Source: CAVVPY01 sp963750295
GTDB lineage: Bacteria > Actinomycetota > Actinomycetes > Mycobacteriales > Jatrophihabitantaceae
DNA: 64,000 nt
Direction of reading: 5' to 3'
Assembly: GCA_963750295.1 (NCBI GenBank)
Contig: CAVVPY010000001.1
Span: forward strand, 434,001 to 498,000
Below are positions 26,083 to 34,393 of this stretch, piece by piece (the stretch's first letter is position 1; every line of letters begins with the position of its first letter). Made by a program: the position numbers and the translations under genes. Under the pieces are notes generated by a model that had not been told where the DNA came from, did not search any database, and was given only the letters and a program-made list of their open reading frames with translations.

Positions 26083-26481
26083 TCAGGCTGCCTGCTTGGT
26101 CTCCCAGAAGATCTTGTCGATCTCGGAGATCAGGCCGAGCAGTTCGTCACCCTTGGCCGGGTCGACCTCGCCCTTGCCGCCAGCAGCACCGGCGGCCTTG
26201 GTGGCCTTGTTGAACAGCTCGTGCAGCTGGGGGTACTTCTCGAAGTGCGGTGCCTTGAAGTAGTCGGTCCAGAGCACCCAGAGGTGGTGCTTGACGAGTT
26301 CGGCGCGCTGTTCCTTGATGAGCAGGGCACGCGTGCGGAAGACCGGGTCCTCGTTGCCCTGGTACTTCTCCATGATCGCCTTGACGGACTCGGCCTCGAT
26401 GCGCGCCTGTGCCGGGTCGTAGACGCCGCAGGGCAGATCACAGTGCGCGTGGGCAGTGATCGTGGAATGGAACAAACGCAT
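26083..26481 (-). CDS. sodN: Nickel superoxide dismutase precursor
   Basis: 132 residues from ATG 26481 with GGAGG upstream. The nickel hook HCDLPCGVYDPAQARIEAES begins at residue 13, after a 12-residue leader (MRLFHSTITAHA) that SodX must remove so that His1, Cys2 and Cys6 can bind nickel. The remaining four-helix bundle (VFRTRALLIKEQRAELVKHH, LWVLWTDYFKAPHFEKYP) is normal for the family. The enzyme dismutates superoxide as a hexamer in the cytoplasm. The maturation peptidase gene sodX is divergent 98 bases away. Downstream genes start only eight bases later. Confidence 0.97.
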   Translation of the reverse strand: MRLFHSTITAHAHCDLPCGVYDPAQARIEAESVKAIMEKYQGNEDPVFRTRALLIKEQRAELVKHHLWVLWTDYFKAPHFEKYPQLHELFNKATKAAGAAGGKGEVDPAKGDELLGLISEIDKIFWETKQAA

Positions 26482-26579
26482 GCCTTGACCTCCGGATCAA
26501 TTCGAGTTCGGGCCGATTCGGCCGATCTGTGCCGACCCTACTCCCGGTTCTCTGCCCGTCTCAGGGCACCATCTGACGG

Positions 26580-26897
26580 GTGGACCCCGTCATTTTCCCC
26601 TGGCAGCGCGTGCGCGTGTCCGGCCCGTCGATGGTGCCGACGCTGCGGGACGGCGACAGCGTGATCGTCCGCCGCGGAGCACGGATCCGGGGTGGGGACG
26701 TGGTGCTCGCGACGTTTGCGTCGATGCCAGGACGGTTCGTCGTCAAGCGGGCCGTGTGCCCGGTCGACGGTGGTTGGTGGCTGGCCTCGGACAACGCGGC
26801 GGCCGGCGGCGACAGCACCCGGCACGGCCCCGGCACTGCTCTCGGTCGCGTCGTGCTCCGCGTGGGTTGGCCACCACGGCTGATTCCCCGGCGCTGA
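26580..26897 (+). CDS. sodX: Nickel-SOD maturation peptidase SodX
   Basis: 105 residues from GTG 26580. S24/S26-type peptidase: nucleophile Ser in VSGPSMVPTLRDGD and general-base Lys in RFVVKRAVCPV, with the trailing WWLASDN-type strand and LGRVVLRVGW. Such short, membrane-anchor-free S26-like proteins beside sodN cleave the SodN leader. Divergent arrangement with sodN is the standard context. I found no Nur-type palindrome in the 98 bases between the two starts. Confidence 0.93.
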   Translation: MDPVIFPWQRVRVSGPSMVPTLRDGDSVIVRRGARIRGGDVVLATFASMPGRFVVKRAVCPVDGGWWLASDNAAAGGDSTRHGPGTALGRVVLRVGWPPRLIPRR

Positions 26898-26933
26898 TCG
26901 GTCCGGCCGCGTCGCCCGCGTGTGGGAATCGGG

Positions 26934-28130
26934 TCAGAAGGAACCGACGCCGTTCGGCGTCCCGAGACCGGTCGGACCGTCCCAACCCGGCCGCGCCCGA
27001 CACCACACGGGGACCAGGCACAGCAGCGCATTCGAGCCCTGCGTGACGTCGTTGAGACCGGCCGGGTGCGCCCATGTGTAGGCCGCGGGGTAGCCGCGGA
27101 GGTGCCCGCCCATCGCGTACGCGCTGGCGATGATCGGTGCGCCCGCGCTCGTGCCGCCGAACACCTGCCACCCGCTGTTGCCCTGGAAGCTCGTGCTGTC
27201 GTAGACCGCCACCCCCGTCGCCGGGTCGGCCACCGCGGACACGTCGGCAACAGCCTTGCCGCTGCACTGGGTGCTCGCGGTCTGCCAGGCCGGCTTGTCG
27301 TTGACGGTCGAGCAGCCGCTGCCCGAGCCCGACCACGCCTTTTCCCGCCAGCCCCGGGCGTTTCTCGCCTTGAACAGGCTGGTACCGCCGACGCTGATGA
27401 CCGACTCGAACGTCGCGGGGGACGAGACGCCGTACCCGCTGTCACCGCTGGACGCCGTGATGGCGATGCCGGGGTGGTCGTACGCGGGCCGTGGTCGGGT
27501 ATCGCTGCCGCCGTAGCTGTTGCTGATGGCCTGCACGTGCCGGCTGGCCGCGTAGTTCACTGCGATCGCGAGATTCCCGAACGAGGCGTTCTTCGCCTCC
27601 ACGAGCAGAATGTGGCACCCCGGACACGCCGCCGAGACCATGTCGAGGTCGAGGCTGATCTCGGTGGCCCAGCCGGCGTTGGCACGCGGGTAGTTCGTGC
27701 CGCCGGTCTGGTCGACCTTCCGGAAGCAACCGTTCGCCGTCGTGCACGGTGGCAGGCCGTACGTGCGGCGGTACACGGCCAGATCGGCCTCAGCCGTCGG
27801 GTCGTCGAACGCGTCGATGATGGCCACGGTCTTCCCGGCGCCGGACGTGGTGAGGTGGTAGGCCGAGCGAACGTCGGCGGGGCCGAAGCCGTCCGGCCGT
27901 GTGGTGGCCATCGGCCGATTGCCCGAATCGGTGTTCACCTCGGCGAAGCAGGCCGCGTACCCGACCTTGGCCCGCCCGCAGGCGCGCGCCGAGTGGGCGG
28001 GTGACGGGGCAGTTGAGGAACCAGCCGCTGACGTCCCCGGCGCTGCGTCGGCCGGCAGTGCCGCTGCCAGGACGACCAGTGCGCCCGCAGTGAGCGAGCC
28101 GGCTGCGGCCGCGAGGGTGAATCGGGACAT
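26934..28130 (-). CDS. Secreted S53 (sedolisin) peptidase, copy 1
   Basis: 398 residues from ATG 28130 with GGAGGTT upstream. A signal peptide ends about residue 29 (ALPADAA). Sedolisin catalytic residues are present: Glu and Asp in ATEISLDLDMVSAAC (E-x3-D), the oxyanion Asp in ITASSGDSGYG, and the nucleophile Ser in FGGTSAGAPIIASAYA. The usual large N-terminal propeptide is missing, leaving only about 60 residues before the catalytic fold. Several Cys pairs (TTANGCFRK, ACPGCHILL) suggest disulfides. The next gene upstream encodes a close paralogue. Sedolisins usually act at acid pH; the natural substrate is not evident. Confidence 0.93.
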   Translation of the reverse strand: MSRFTLAAAAGSLTAGALVVLAAALPADAAPGTSAAGSSTAPSPAHSARACGRAKVGYAACFAEVNTDSGNRPMATTRPDGFGPADVRSAYHLTTSGAGKTVAIIDAFDDPTAEADLAVYRRTYGLPPCTTANGCFRKVDQTGGTNYPRANAGWATEISLDLDMVSAACPGCHILLVEAKNASFGNLAIAVNYAASRHVQAISNSYGGSDTRPRPAYDHPGIAITASSGDSGYGVSSPATFESVISVGGTSLFKARNARGWREKAWSGSGSGCSTVNDKPAWQTASTQCSGKAVADVSAVADPATGVAVYDSTSFQGNSGWQVFGGTSAGAPIIASAYAMGGHLRGYPAAYTWAHPAGLNDVTQGSNALLCLVPVWCRARPGWDGPTGLGTPNGVGSF

Positions 28131-28238
28131 CGAACCTCCATCGAAAACGCGCGGTGGCCCTACCATCCATGACGAGATCAACCGTGTCGAACCGGATGGG
28201 TGCATCGCGCTGGCTGACGACCCATCCGGCTCGCACCG

Positions 28239-29411
28239 TCAGAAGCTGGTCGTGCCGTTCGGCGTGCCGAGTCCGGTCGGGCCGTCCCAGCCGGCACTGG
28301 ACGTGCACCAGACGACAGGCGTGCAGGCACCGTTCGAGCCAGCCGTCACGTCGTTGAGGCCGGTGCGGTGTCCCCACGTGTAGGCGGCGGGGTTCCCGGC
28401 CAGGTTGCCGCCCATCGTGTAGACGCTGGCGATGATCGGGGACGAGGCACTGGTCCCGCCGTAGACCTGCCAACCGGACCGGCCCTGGTAGGGGGTGGAG
28501 TCGTAGACGGCGACGCCGGTGCCGGGGTCTGCGACCGCGGCGACGTCGGCGACGGCCTTGCCCGAGCACTGCGTCTCGGACGTCTGCCACGACGGCTTGG
28601 CATTCAACGACGAGCAGCCGCTGCCCGAGCCGCTCCACGCCGTCTCGGTCCAGCCGCGAGCGTTGGCGGCCCGGACCAGGCTGGTCCCGCCGACGGCGAT
28701 CACCGAGTCGAAGCTGGCCGGGGACTCGACGCCGTAGCCGGAGTCACCGCTCGAGGCAGTGACGGCGATCCCGGGGTGGTTGTAGGCCGACATCGGTGCC
28801 GAATCACTGCCGCCGTAGCTGTTGCTGATCGCCGAGACTCCCTGGCTCGCCGCGTAGTTGACGGCTGCGCCGAGGTTGGCGAAGGACGCCGTTTTCGCCT
28901 CGACGAGCAGGATGTGGCAGTCGGGGCAGGTCGCGGACACCATGTCGAGATCGAGGCTGATCTCGGTCGCCCAGCCCGCGTCCTTCCTCGGGTAGGTCGT
29001 GCCACCGGTCTGGTTGACCTTGCGGAAACAGCCGTTCGCCGTCGTGCAGGCAGGCAGGCCGAAGGTCGAGCGGTAGGTGTTGAGGTCGGCCGCTGCGGTC
29101 GGGTCGTCGTACGCATCGACGATGGCGACCGTCCGGCCCGATCCGAGCGCGCTGCCAATGTTGTAGGCCGAGCGGATGTCGGCGGGGCCGTAGCCGGTCG
29201 GTGTCGCTGCTGCCACGGGTTTACCGGACCGGTCGGTGACGACTCGGGCCAGGCACGCGGCGAAACCACTGCGCGCAATCGCACAGGTGCGCTCGTTGCC
29301 GTGTGCGGCGCGGGCCATGCCCGACGAGGCGGTGGCCGACAACGGGACTGCCAAGACGCTCGCCACGACGAGGGCGCTCGCTGCGCCTGCGGCGAGTGTG
29401 ATTCGGGACAT
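28239..29411 (-). CDS. Secreted S53 (sedolisin) peptidase, copy 2
   Basis: 390 residues from ATG 29411 with GGAGG upstream. Signal peptide residues 1-28 (ending PLSATA). Catalytic Glu/Asp in ATEISLDLDMVSATC, oxyanion Asp in VTASSGDSGYG and Ser in YGGTSASSPIIASVY. The sequence runs in parallel with copy 1 almost without gaps (for example CTTANGCFRKV.QTGGT and QCSGKAVADV.AVADP.TGVAVYDST in both), showing a tandem duplication on the same strand with about 108 bases between them. Like copy 1 it lacks a large propeptide. Divergent from malic enzyme. Confidence 0.93.
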   Translation of the reverse strand: MSRITLAAGAASALVVASVLAVPLSATASSGMARAAHGNERTCAIARSGFAACLARVVTDRSGKPVAAATPTGYGPADIRSAYNIGSALGSGRTVAIVDAYDDPTAAADLNTYRSTFGLPACTTANGCFRKVNQTGGTTYPRKDAGWATEISLDLDMVSATCPDCHILLVEAKTASFANLGAAVNYAASQGVSAISNSYGGSDSAPMSAYNHPGIAVTASSGDSGYGVESPASFDSVIAVGGTSLVRAANARGWTETAWSGSGSGCSSLNAKPSWQTSETQCSGKAVADVAAVADPGTGVAVYDSTPYQGRSGWQVYGGTSASSPIIASVYTMGGNLAGNPAAYTWGHRTGLNDVTAGSNGACTPVVWCTSSAGWDGPTGLGTPNGTTSF

Positions 29412-29663
29412 CGGACCTCCAGTTCGGGCGCGACGGGTTCGCGACCTGAATCGTCGCCGATTTGGCGAGTAGTGTCCATAATGTCGCGCTTGCGGAATCA
29501 CGGAAATGGAACAGACCGATTCACCGGACGTGACAGACTCAGGGGGCGGGCGATCCCCGGTTCCTTGTTGGCTTAGCGCAGGACCTGCCGCCGTACCCTC
29601 GAGCGTGGCACCGGCTCATCTGCAGCCGGACCTGCGAACAACCATGAAGTGGGGCACTCCGCA

Positions 29664-30842
29664 ATGGAGTTCGATCCGGACGAGGCCGTGTTCCGGGTGC
29701 ACGAGGGCGGCAAGCTCAGCGTGCGCAGCACGCTGCCGCTCGTCGACCGCGAGTCGCTCTCGCTCGCCTACACGCCTGGGGTGGCGCGCGTGTGTTCGGC
29801 GATCCACGAGGACGAGACGCTGGCGCGCACCTACACCTGGCGCTCGAGGCTGGTGGCGGTCGTCAGCGACGGAACCGCGGTACTCGGACTCGGCAACATC
29901 GGCCCGCTCGCCGCGCTACCCGTGATGGAGGGCAAGGCGGCGCTGTTCAGCGAGTTCGCCGGCCTGTCCGCCGTCCCGATCGTGTTGTCGACGACCGATC
30001 CGGACGAGATCGTCGAAACCGTCGAGCGGCTCGCGCCGTCCTTCGGTGGGATCAACCTCGAGGACATCTCGGCGCCTCGCTGTTTCGACATCGAGACCCG
30101 GTTGCGGGAACGGCTCTCGATCCCGGTCTTCCACGACGATCAGCACGGCACGGCGATCGTCGTGCTTGCGGCACTTCGAAACGCGGCCCGGGTCACCGGC
30201 CGCACGCTCGCCGACCTGCGGGTCGTCGTGTCCGGGGCGGGAGCGGCCGGCGTCGCGTGCACGAAGATCCTGCTCGCCGCCGGTATCGGCGACATCGCCG
30301 TCGCCGACTCGCGCGGCATCCTGCACCTCGGCCGTGAGGACCTAACCGCCGTCAAGGACGAGATGGCCCGCACGACGAACACGTCAGGTCTGCGGGGCTC
30401 GCTGCATGACGCGATGATCGGCGCCGATGTGTTCCTCGGGGTCAGTGCCGGCGCGGTGCCCGAGCCGGTCGTCGCCGCGATGGCGCCGCGCGCGATCGTG
30501 TTCGCCCTGGCCAACCCGAACCCCGAGGTCGACCCCGTCGTCGCGCACCGGCACGCCGTGGTCGTCGCCACCGGCCGCAGCGACTATCCGAACCAGATCA
30601 ACAACGTGCTGGCATTCCCCGGTGTCTTCGCCGGGGCGTTCGACGCGGGCGCGAGCGCGATCACCGAGGGCATGAAGCTGGCTGCGGCGACGGCGCTCGG
30701 AGATGTGGTCGCCGACGAACTGCGCCCGGATCACATCGTCCCCACGCCGTTCGACCACCGGGTGGCGCCGGCCGTCGCCGCGGCGGTTGCTGCTCAGGCT
30801 CGGGTGGACGGCGTCGCGCTGGACCCGGTTCCCGCGCGCTGA
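29664..30842 (+). CDS. NAD(P)-dependent malic enzyme
   Basis: 392 residues from ATG 29664; GTG 29649 would add five. Oxidatively decarboxylates malate to pyruvate. Motifs: LSLAYTPGVARVC, RLVAVVSDGTAVLGLGNIGP, VFHDDQHGTAIVVLAAL (metal and malate site), the Rossmann loop VVVSGAGAAGVACTKIL, and NQINNVLAFPGVF. The short length is that of the bacterial single-domain form without the phosphotransacetylase extension. Unusual AT-rich patches lie upstream (about 29455-29520). It converges on the MocR-type regulator. Confidence 0.94.
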   Translation: MEFDPDEAVFRVHEGGKLSVRSTLPLVDRESLSLAYTPGVARVCSAIHEDETLARTYTWRSRLVAVVSDGTAVLGLGNIGPLAALPVMEGKAALFSEFAGLSAVPIVLSTTDPDEIVETVERLAPSFGGINLEDISAPRCFDIETRLRERLSIPVFHDDQHGTAIVVLAALRNAARVTGRTLADLRVVVSGAGAAGVACTKILLAAGIGDIAVADSRGILHLGREDLTAVKDEMARTTNTSGLRGSLHDAMIGADVFLGVSAGAVPEPVVAAMAPRAIVFALANPNPEVDPVVAHRHAVVVATGRSDYPNQINNVLAFPGVFAGAFDAGASAITEGMKLAAATALGDVVADELRPDHIVPTPFDHRVAPAVAAAVAAQARVDGVALDPVPAR

Positions 30843-30865
30843 TTTTCCGCGCTCCGCCGCGCTCG

Positions 30866-32305
30866 TCAGGCGACGACGAGTTGCCGGGCAGTCACACCCG
30901 AGCGGCCCAGGGTGTGCCATACCTCGGCAAGGCGGCGCACCGCCTCGTCCAGGCGTTCGGGCGGCAGCGCGAACGGGATGCGCAGGAAGCGCTCGAGCGT
31001 GCCGTCGACGCCGAAGCGCGAGCCGGGAACGGCGATCACACCGGCCGGCGCGGCCAGGGTCGCGAGCGGCGTCGACAGCGGGGCGTCCAGTTCGACCCAC
31101 AGCGAGAGGCCGCCCTGCGGTTCGACGGCCCGCCACTGCGGCAACTCGCGGGCGAGCGCGGCGAGCAGGGTGTCGCGCTGGCGTCGCAGCCCGGCGACCC
31201 GCTCGGGCATGAGGGCAGGCAGCGTCGGCAGGATTTCGGCGGCGATGAGCTGGTCGAGGACGGCACCGCCCATGTCGATCGAGGCCCGCATCGCCGCGAG
31301 CCGGCGGACCAGGTCGGCCGAGGCCCGCGCCCAGCCGATGCGCAGGCCGCCCCAGACCGGCTTGGACAGCGACCCGATCGTGATCACGCCCGGATCGAGC
31401 GCCGCGGCGGGTTGGACGGGCGGGACGAAACCCAGGTCGACGAAGGTCTCGTCGACGATCACGGTCGTCCCGGTCTGGCGTGCGGAGCGCAGCACCTCAC
31501 GCCGGGTCGCGACGTCCATCAGCGCGCCGGTCGGGTTGTGGAAGTCGGGGATCAGAAACGCCAGCCGGGGTGCCGTCTGTCGCAGCGAGGAGTGCAGGGC
31601 GGTCAGGTCCCACCCACCGGCCGCGACCATCGGGACGGTGACCACCCGGGCACCCGCGCGCCGGATCGCGTCGAGCGCGCCGGGGTAACTCGGCAGTTCG
31701 GTCAGCACCCGGTCACCGGGTGCGATCAGCAGCCGCAGCACCAGGTCGAGCGCGTGGGACGCCCCGCTGGTGACGAGGATCTGTTCGGCACAGGTCGGGA
31801 CGCCACGCGCTGCGAAGCCCTCGGCGATCGCGGCTCGCAGCACCGGCAGCCCGGCCGGCTCGTACCCCTCGCTCGCGGCGTAGGCCGGCAGCGCAGCGGC
31901 TGCGGCCGGGATGGCCGCCTGCAGCGCGCCCGGCAGCGCGGGCAGTGCGGCGCAGGACAGATCGATGACGTCGGCGTCGGCCTGCTCGGTGCGCCAGGTG
32001 ATGATCGACGGCCGCGGCTGGGCACCCGCGGGGACGGTGACGTAGCTGCCCGAACCGGTGCGGCTGGCCAGGAAGCCGGCCGCGCGCAGCGCGTCGTAGG
32101 CGGCCGTCACAGTCGCACGGCTCACGTGAAGTGCGGCCGCGAGTTCGCGCTCGGACGGCAGCCGGGTCTCGGTCGAGACGCGGCCGTCGAGGACCAGCGC
32201 GGTGATCGCGTCGCGCAGCGCGACGTAGACCGGCCCGCGCTGGGCGCGGATGTCGGGCAGCAGCACGGCGAGCGCCCGGCCGCCGATCCGGGTGGTGGCC
32301 ATCAT
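30866..32305 (-). CDS. MocR-type regulator (GntR HTH plus aminotransferase fold)
   Basis: 479 residues. N-terminal GntR winged helix (about 20-90: GPVYVALRDAITALVLDGRV, LPSERELAAALHVSRATVTAAYDAL). The C-terminal fold-type I aminotransferase domain has LVTSGASHALDLVLRLL, PDFHNPTGALM, VIVDETFVDL and the PLP Lys in IGSLSKPVWGGLRIGW. MocR proteins use PLP as a ligand or effector. Divergent from a YczE-type membrane protein, a common pairing. A nine-base repeat GTCTGGCAG occurs twice in the shared region (32314 and 32382), 68 bases apart, and may be part of the operator. Confidence 0.93.
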   Translation of the reverse strand: MMATTRIGGRALAVLLPDIRAQRGPVYVALRDAITALVLDGRVSTETRLPSERELAAALHVSRATVTAAYDALRAAGFLASRTGSGSYVTVPAGAQPRPSIITWRTEQADADVIDLSCAALPALPGALQAAIPAAAAALPAYAASEGYEPAGLPVLRAAIAEGFAARGVPTCAEQILVTSGASHALDLVLRLLIAPGDRVLTELPSYPGALDAIRRAGARVVTVPMVAAGGWDLTALHSSLRQTAPRLAFLIPDFHNPTGALMDVATRREVLRSARQTGTTVIVDETFVDLGFVPPVQPAAALDPGVITIGSLSKPVWGGLRIGWARASADLVRRLAAMRASIDMGGAVLDQLIAAEILPTLPALMPERVAGLRRQRDTLLAALARELPQWRAVEPQGGLSLWVELDAPLSTPLATLAAPAGVIAVPGSRFGVDGTLERFLRIPFALPPERLDEAVRRLAEVWHTLGRSGVTARQLVVA

Positions 32306-32401
32306 GAGGTCGAGTCTGGCAGGTTATTGGCCTGGAGCACGGGCCATTCACCGACGAATGGCTCGCGATCCTGGCTCGATGGTCTGGCAGCATCTCCCAC
32401 C

Positions 32402-33037
32402 GTGGCCCGACTGACCGCACGTGTGGTGCAGCTCTACGTCGGCCTGCTGCTCTACGGATTCTCCGCGGCGCTGCAGGTCCGCGCCGGCCTGGGGCTGGAC
32501 CCCTGGGACGTCTTCCACCAGGGCATCGGCCGCCGCGCCGGCCTGGCAATCGGCACGGTCGTCGTCATCGTCGGCGTCTTGGTGCTGCTGGCGTGGATCC
32601 CGCTGCGCCAGGTGCCCGGGCTGGGCACCGTGAGCAACGCCATCCTGATCGGCGTCGCGTTGAACGCCTCGCTCGACGTGCTGCCCGACATCCACACCAT
32701 GATCTGGCGAGTGCTCGCCCTTGTGGCGGCGATCGTGCTGTGCGGCGTCGCGACCGGGATGTACATCGGGGCGAACTTCGGGCCGGGCCCGCGTGACGGC
32801 TTGATGACCGGGCTGTCGCGGCGAACCGGTCACTCGATCCGGCTCACCCGTACTGCTATCGAGGTGAGCGTCCTGGTCGCGGGGTGGCTGCTCGGCGGCT
32901 CGGTCGGCATCGGCACGGTGCTGTTCGCGCTGGCGATCGGGCCGCTCACGCAGGTGTTCCTGCCGATCTTCGACTCGGCCGGCCGCCGCACGGCCGCGCT
33001 GGAACCGGCCCTCACCGGCTGCTCGGGCGCGGTCTGA
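32402..33037 (+). CDS. YczE/YyaS-family membrane protein
   Basis: 211 residues from GTG 32402, the first good start after the shared promoter. Five or so hydrophobic segments. The YczE signature is seen in QLYVGLLLYGFSAALQVRAG, GLDPWDVFHQGI and FGPGPRDGLMTGLSRRTG. Functions in this family are not established, but the genes are often divergent from MocR regulators and are likely controlled by them, perhaps as a transporter of the regulator's ligand. That role is inference. Confidence 0.85.
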   Translation: MARLTARVVQLYVGLLLYGFSAALQVRAGLGLDPWDVFHQGIGRRAGLAIGTVVVIVGVLVLLAWIPLRQVPGLGTVSNAILIGVALNASLDVLPDIHTMIWRVLALVAAIVLCGVATGMYIGANFGPGPRDGLMTGLSRRTGHSIRLTRTAIEVSVLVAGWLLGGSVGIGTVLFALAIGPLTQVFLPIFDSAGRRTAALEPALTGCSGAV

Positions 33038-33056
33038 CCGCGGCGGGCCGTTCGGG

Positions 33057-33230
33057 CTAGTCGTCCTCGTCGTCGCGGGCCAGCCAGGTGGCCAGCCGCT
33101 CGACGGCGGTCTCGAATTCTGGATGTTCGTCGACGAAGGCCTGCAACCGTCCGCCGAGCCAGTCGATGCTGACCTGCTCCTCGCCGCGACGGGCGAGCAG
33201 TTCCTCGATCCCTCGGTCGGTGAAATACAT
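33057..33230 (-). CDS. DUF6104 family small protein
   Basis: 57 residues from ATG 33230. MYFTDRGIEELLARRGEEQV then IDWLGGRLQAFVDEHPEFE and a final VERLATWLARDDEDD are the family hallmark. DUF6104 proteins are small, acidic, cytosolic actinobacterial proteins often encoded close to kgd, as here. Function unknown. It lies four bases after the Rieske oxygenase gene and so probably shares its transcript. Confidence 0.85.
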   Translation of the reverse strand: MYFTDRGIEELLARRGEEQVSIDWLGGRLQAFVDEHPEFETAVERLATWLARDDEDD

Positions 33231-33234
33231 CGGC

Positions 33235-34383
33235 TCAGCCCTCGCCTCGGTAAGCCCGCGCGACGCGGGTGACGAACTGGTACACGCCGTCCTCGGCCGG
33301 GCTGAGCGGTCCGGGCCGAGCGTGCGGCGAGGCAAGGCCACGCTGCACCGACTCGCACGCGGCCCAGTCCTGCTGATTGGTCAGGTCCCAGAAATCCACC
33401 GCGTAGGACGGGTCGAACTCGGTGGCGGCGGCGACGTCGGGCGGAAACGCCCAGGTGCACTCGACCCGGGTCCGGTCGGCAGCGAGCGGCGTGAGCACGT
33501 GCGTCAGGACGTAGTCCGGGTGCAGGCTGATCAGCACGTTCGGGTACCCGACGACATACATCACCGTGCGCAACTCGCGCTCGGACAGTCCCGCGATCGC
33601 TGTGCCCTGGCTGCGCCCGTCCAGCGACATCGTCTGCACGCCGGGAGCGAGATCCATCGACCCACCCATCCACGGGCCGGGCGTGTCCAGGTTCGCACCG
33701 CTCGCCGGCGGGCTGACCCGCGAGAGCTCAGGGTGGATCGTCGGGCAGTGATAGCACTCCTGGTAGTTCTCGGCGATGATCTTCCAGTTGCACGCCAGGT
33801 CGTAGGTGCGCCGGGTCGTGACGCTGAGTTGTTCGGGCCGGTAGGGCGCGATCACCTCGTCGAACCCGGCGACGTGGTCGGCGAACTCGCCGCCTGCGCC
33901 GCCCGGATCGACGAACAGGTAACCGTGCCATTCGCGCACCGGCAGCCGCACCAGGCCGAACTGGTCGGCGTCGAACGAGGCGACGTCGCGGAATCCCGGC
34001 GCGGCCTGCAACGACCCGTCCAGGCGGTAGGACCACGAGTGGTACGGGCAGACGATGCTGCGCCGTGTCACGGCCGGCGCAGCCGTAGTGGCGGGCAGCA
34101 ACTCGTGTCCGCGGTGGCGGCAGGTGTTGGCGAACGCGCGCAGCATCGCGTCCTCACCGCGGACGAGCAGCACGCCGCCGGCGCCGGTCAGCACCGCCCG
34201 CTGCGAGGCGGGCGAGGCGATGTCGTCGGCGTGGCCGACGCACTGCCATCCGCTGAGGATGTTCGCCTGCTCCCACGCGAAGACGGCGGGGTCGACGTAG
34301 GCGGCGCGCGGCAGCATCCGCGACTGCCCGAACGGGGCGAGCGCGGCGCGCAGTTCGTCCGCCGGCACCGGGGCAGCAGTCAT
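33235..34383 (-). CDS. Rieske ring-hydroxylating / demethylating oxygenase, alpha subunit
   Basis: 382 residues. Rieske [2Fe-2S] ligands are CRHRGHE and CPYHSW (C-x-H...C-x2-H). The catalytic domain has the mononuclear iron motif ENYQECYHCPTIHPEL with two His, and the likely carboxylate in FDPSYAVDFWDLTNQQDW. Spacing and the CPTIHPEL sequence resemble the glycine-betaine/stachydrine type as much as aromatic dioxygenases. A separate reductase is required and none is near. Its start is ten bases after the kgd stop, so these genes may be one transcript with kgd. Confidence 0.9.
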   Translation of the reverse strand: MTAAPVPADELRAALAPFGQSRMLPRAAYVDPAVFAWEQANILSGWQCVGHADDIASPASQRAVLTGAGGVLLVRGEDAMLRAFANTCRHRGHELLPATTAAPAVTRRSIVCPYHSWSYRLDGSLQAAPGFRDVASFDADQFGLVRLPVREWHGYLFVDPGGAGGEFADHVAGFDEVIAPYRPEQLSVTTRRTYDLACNWKIIAENYQECYHCPTIHPELSRVSPPASGANLDTPGPWMGGSMDLAPGVQTMSLDGRSQGTAIAGLSERELRTVMYVVGYPNVLISLHPDYVLTHVLTPLAADRTRVECTWAFPPDVAAATEFDPSYAVDFWDLTNQQDWAACESVQRGLASPHARPGPLSPAEDGVYQFVTRVARAYRGEG

Positions 34384-34393
34384 CGCGGCGTAC

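Noticed and set aside
26482..26579. A possible Nur-type operator between sodN and sodX
   Set aside because: No palindrome resembling a Nur box was found in the 98 bases.
29644..29925. An ATG at 29644 as the malic enzyme start
   Set aside because: It is in another frame. The malic enzyme frame starts at GTG 29649 or ATG 29664.
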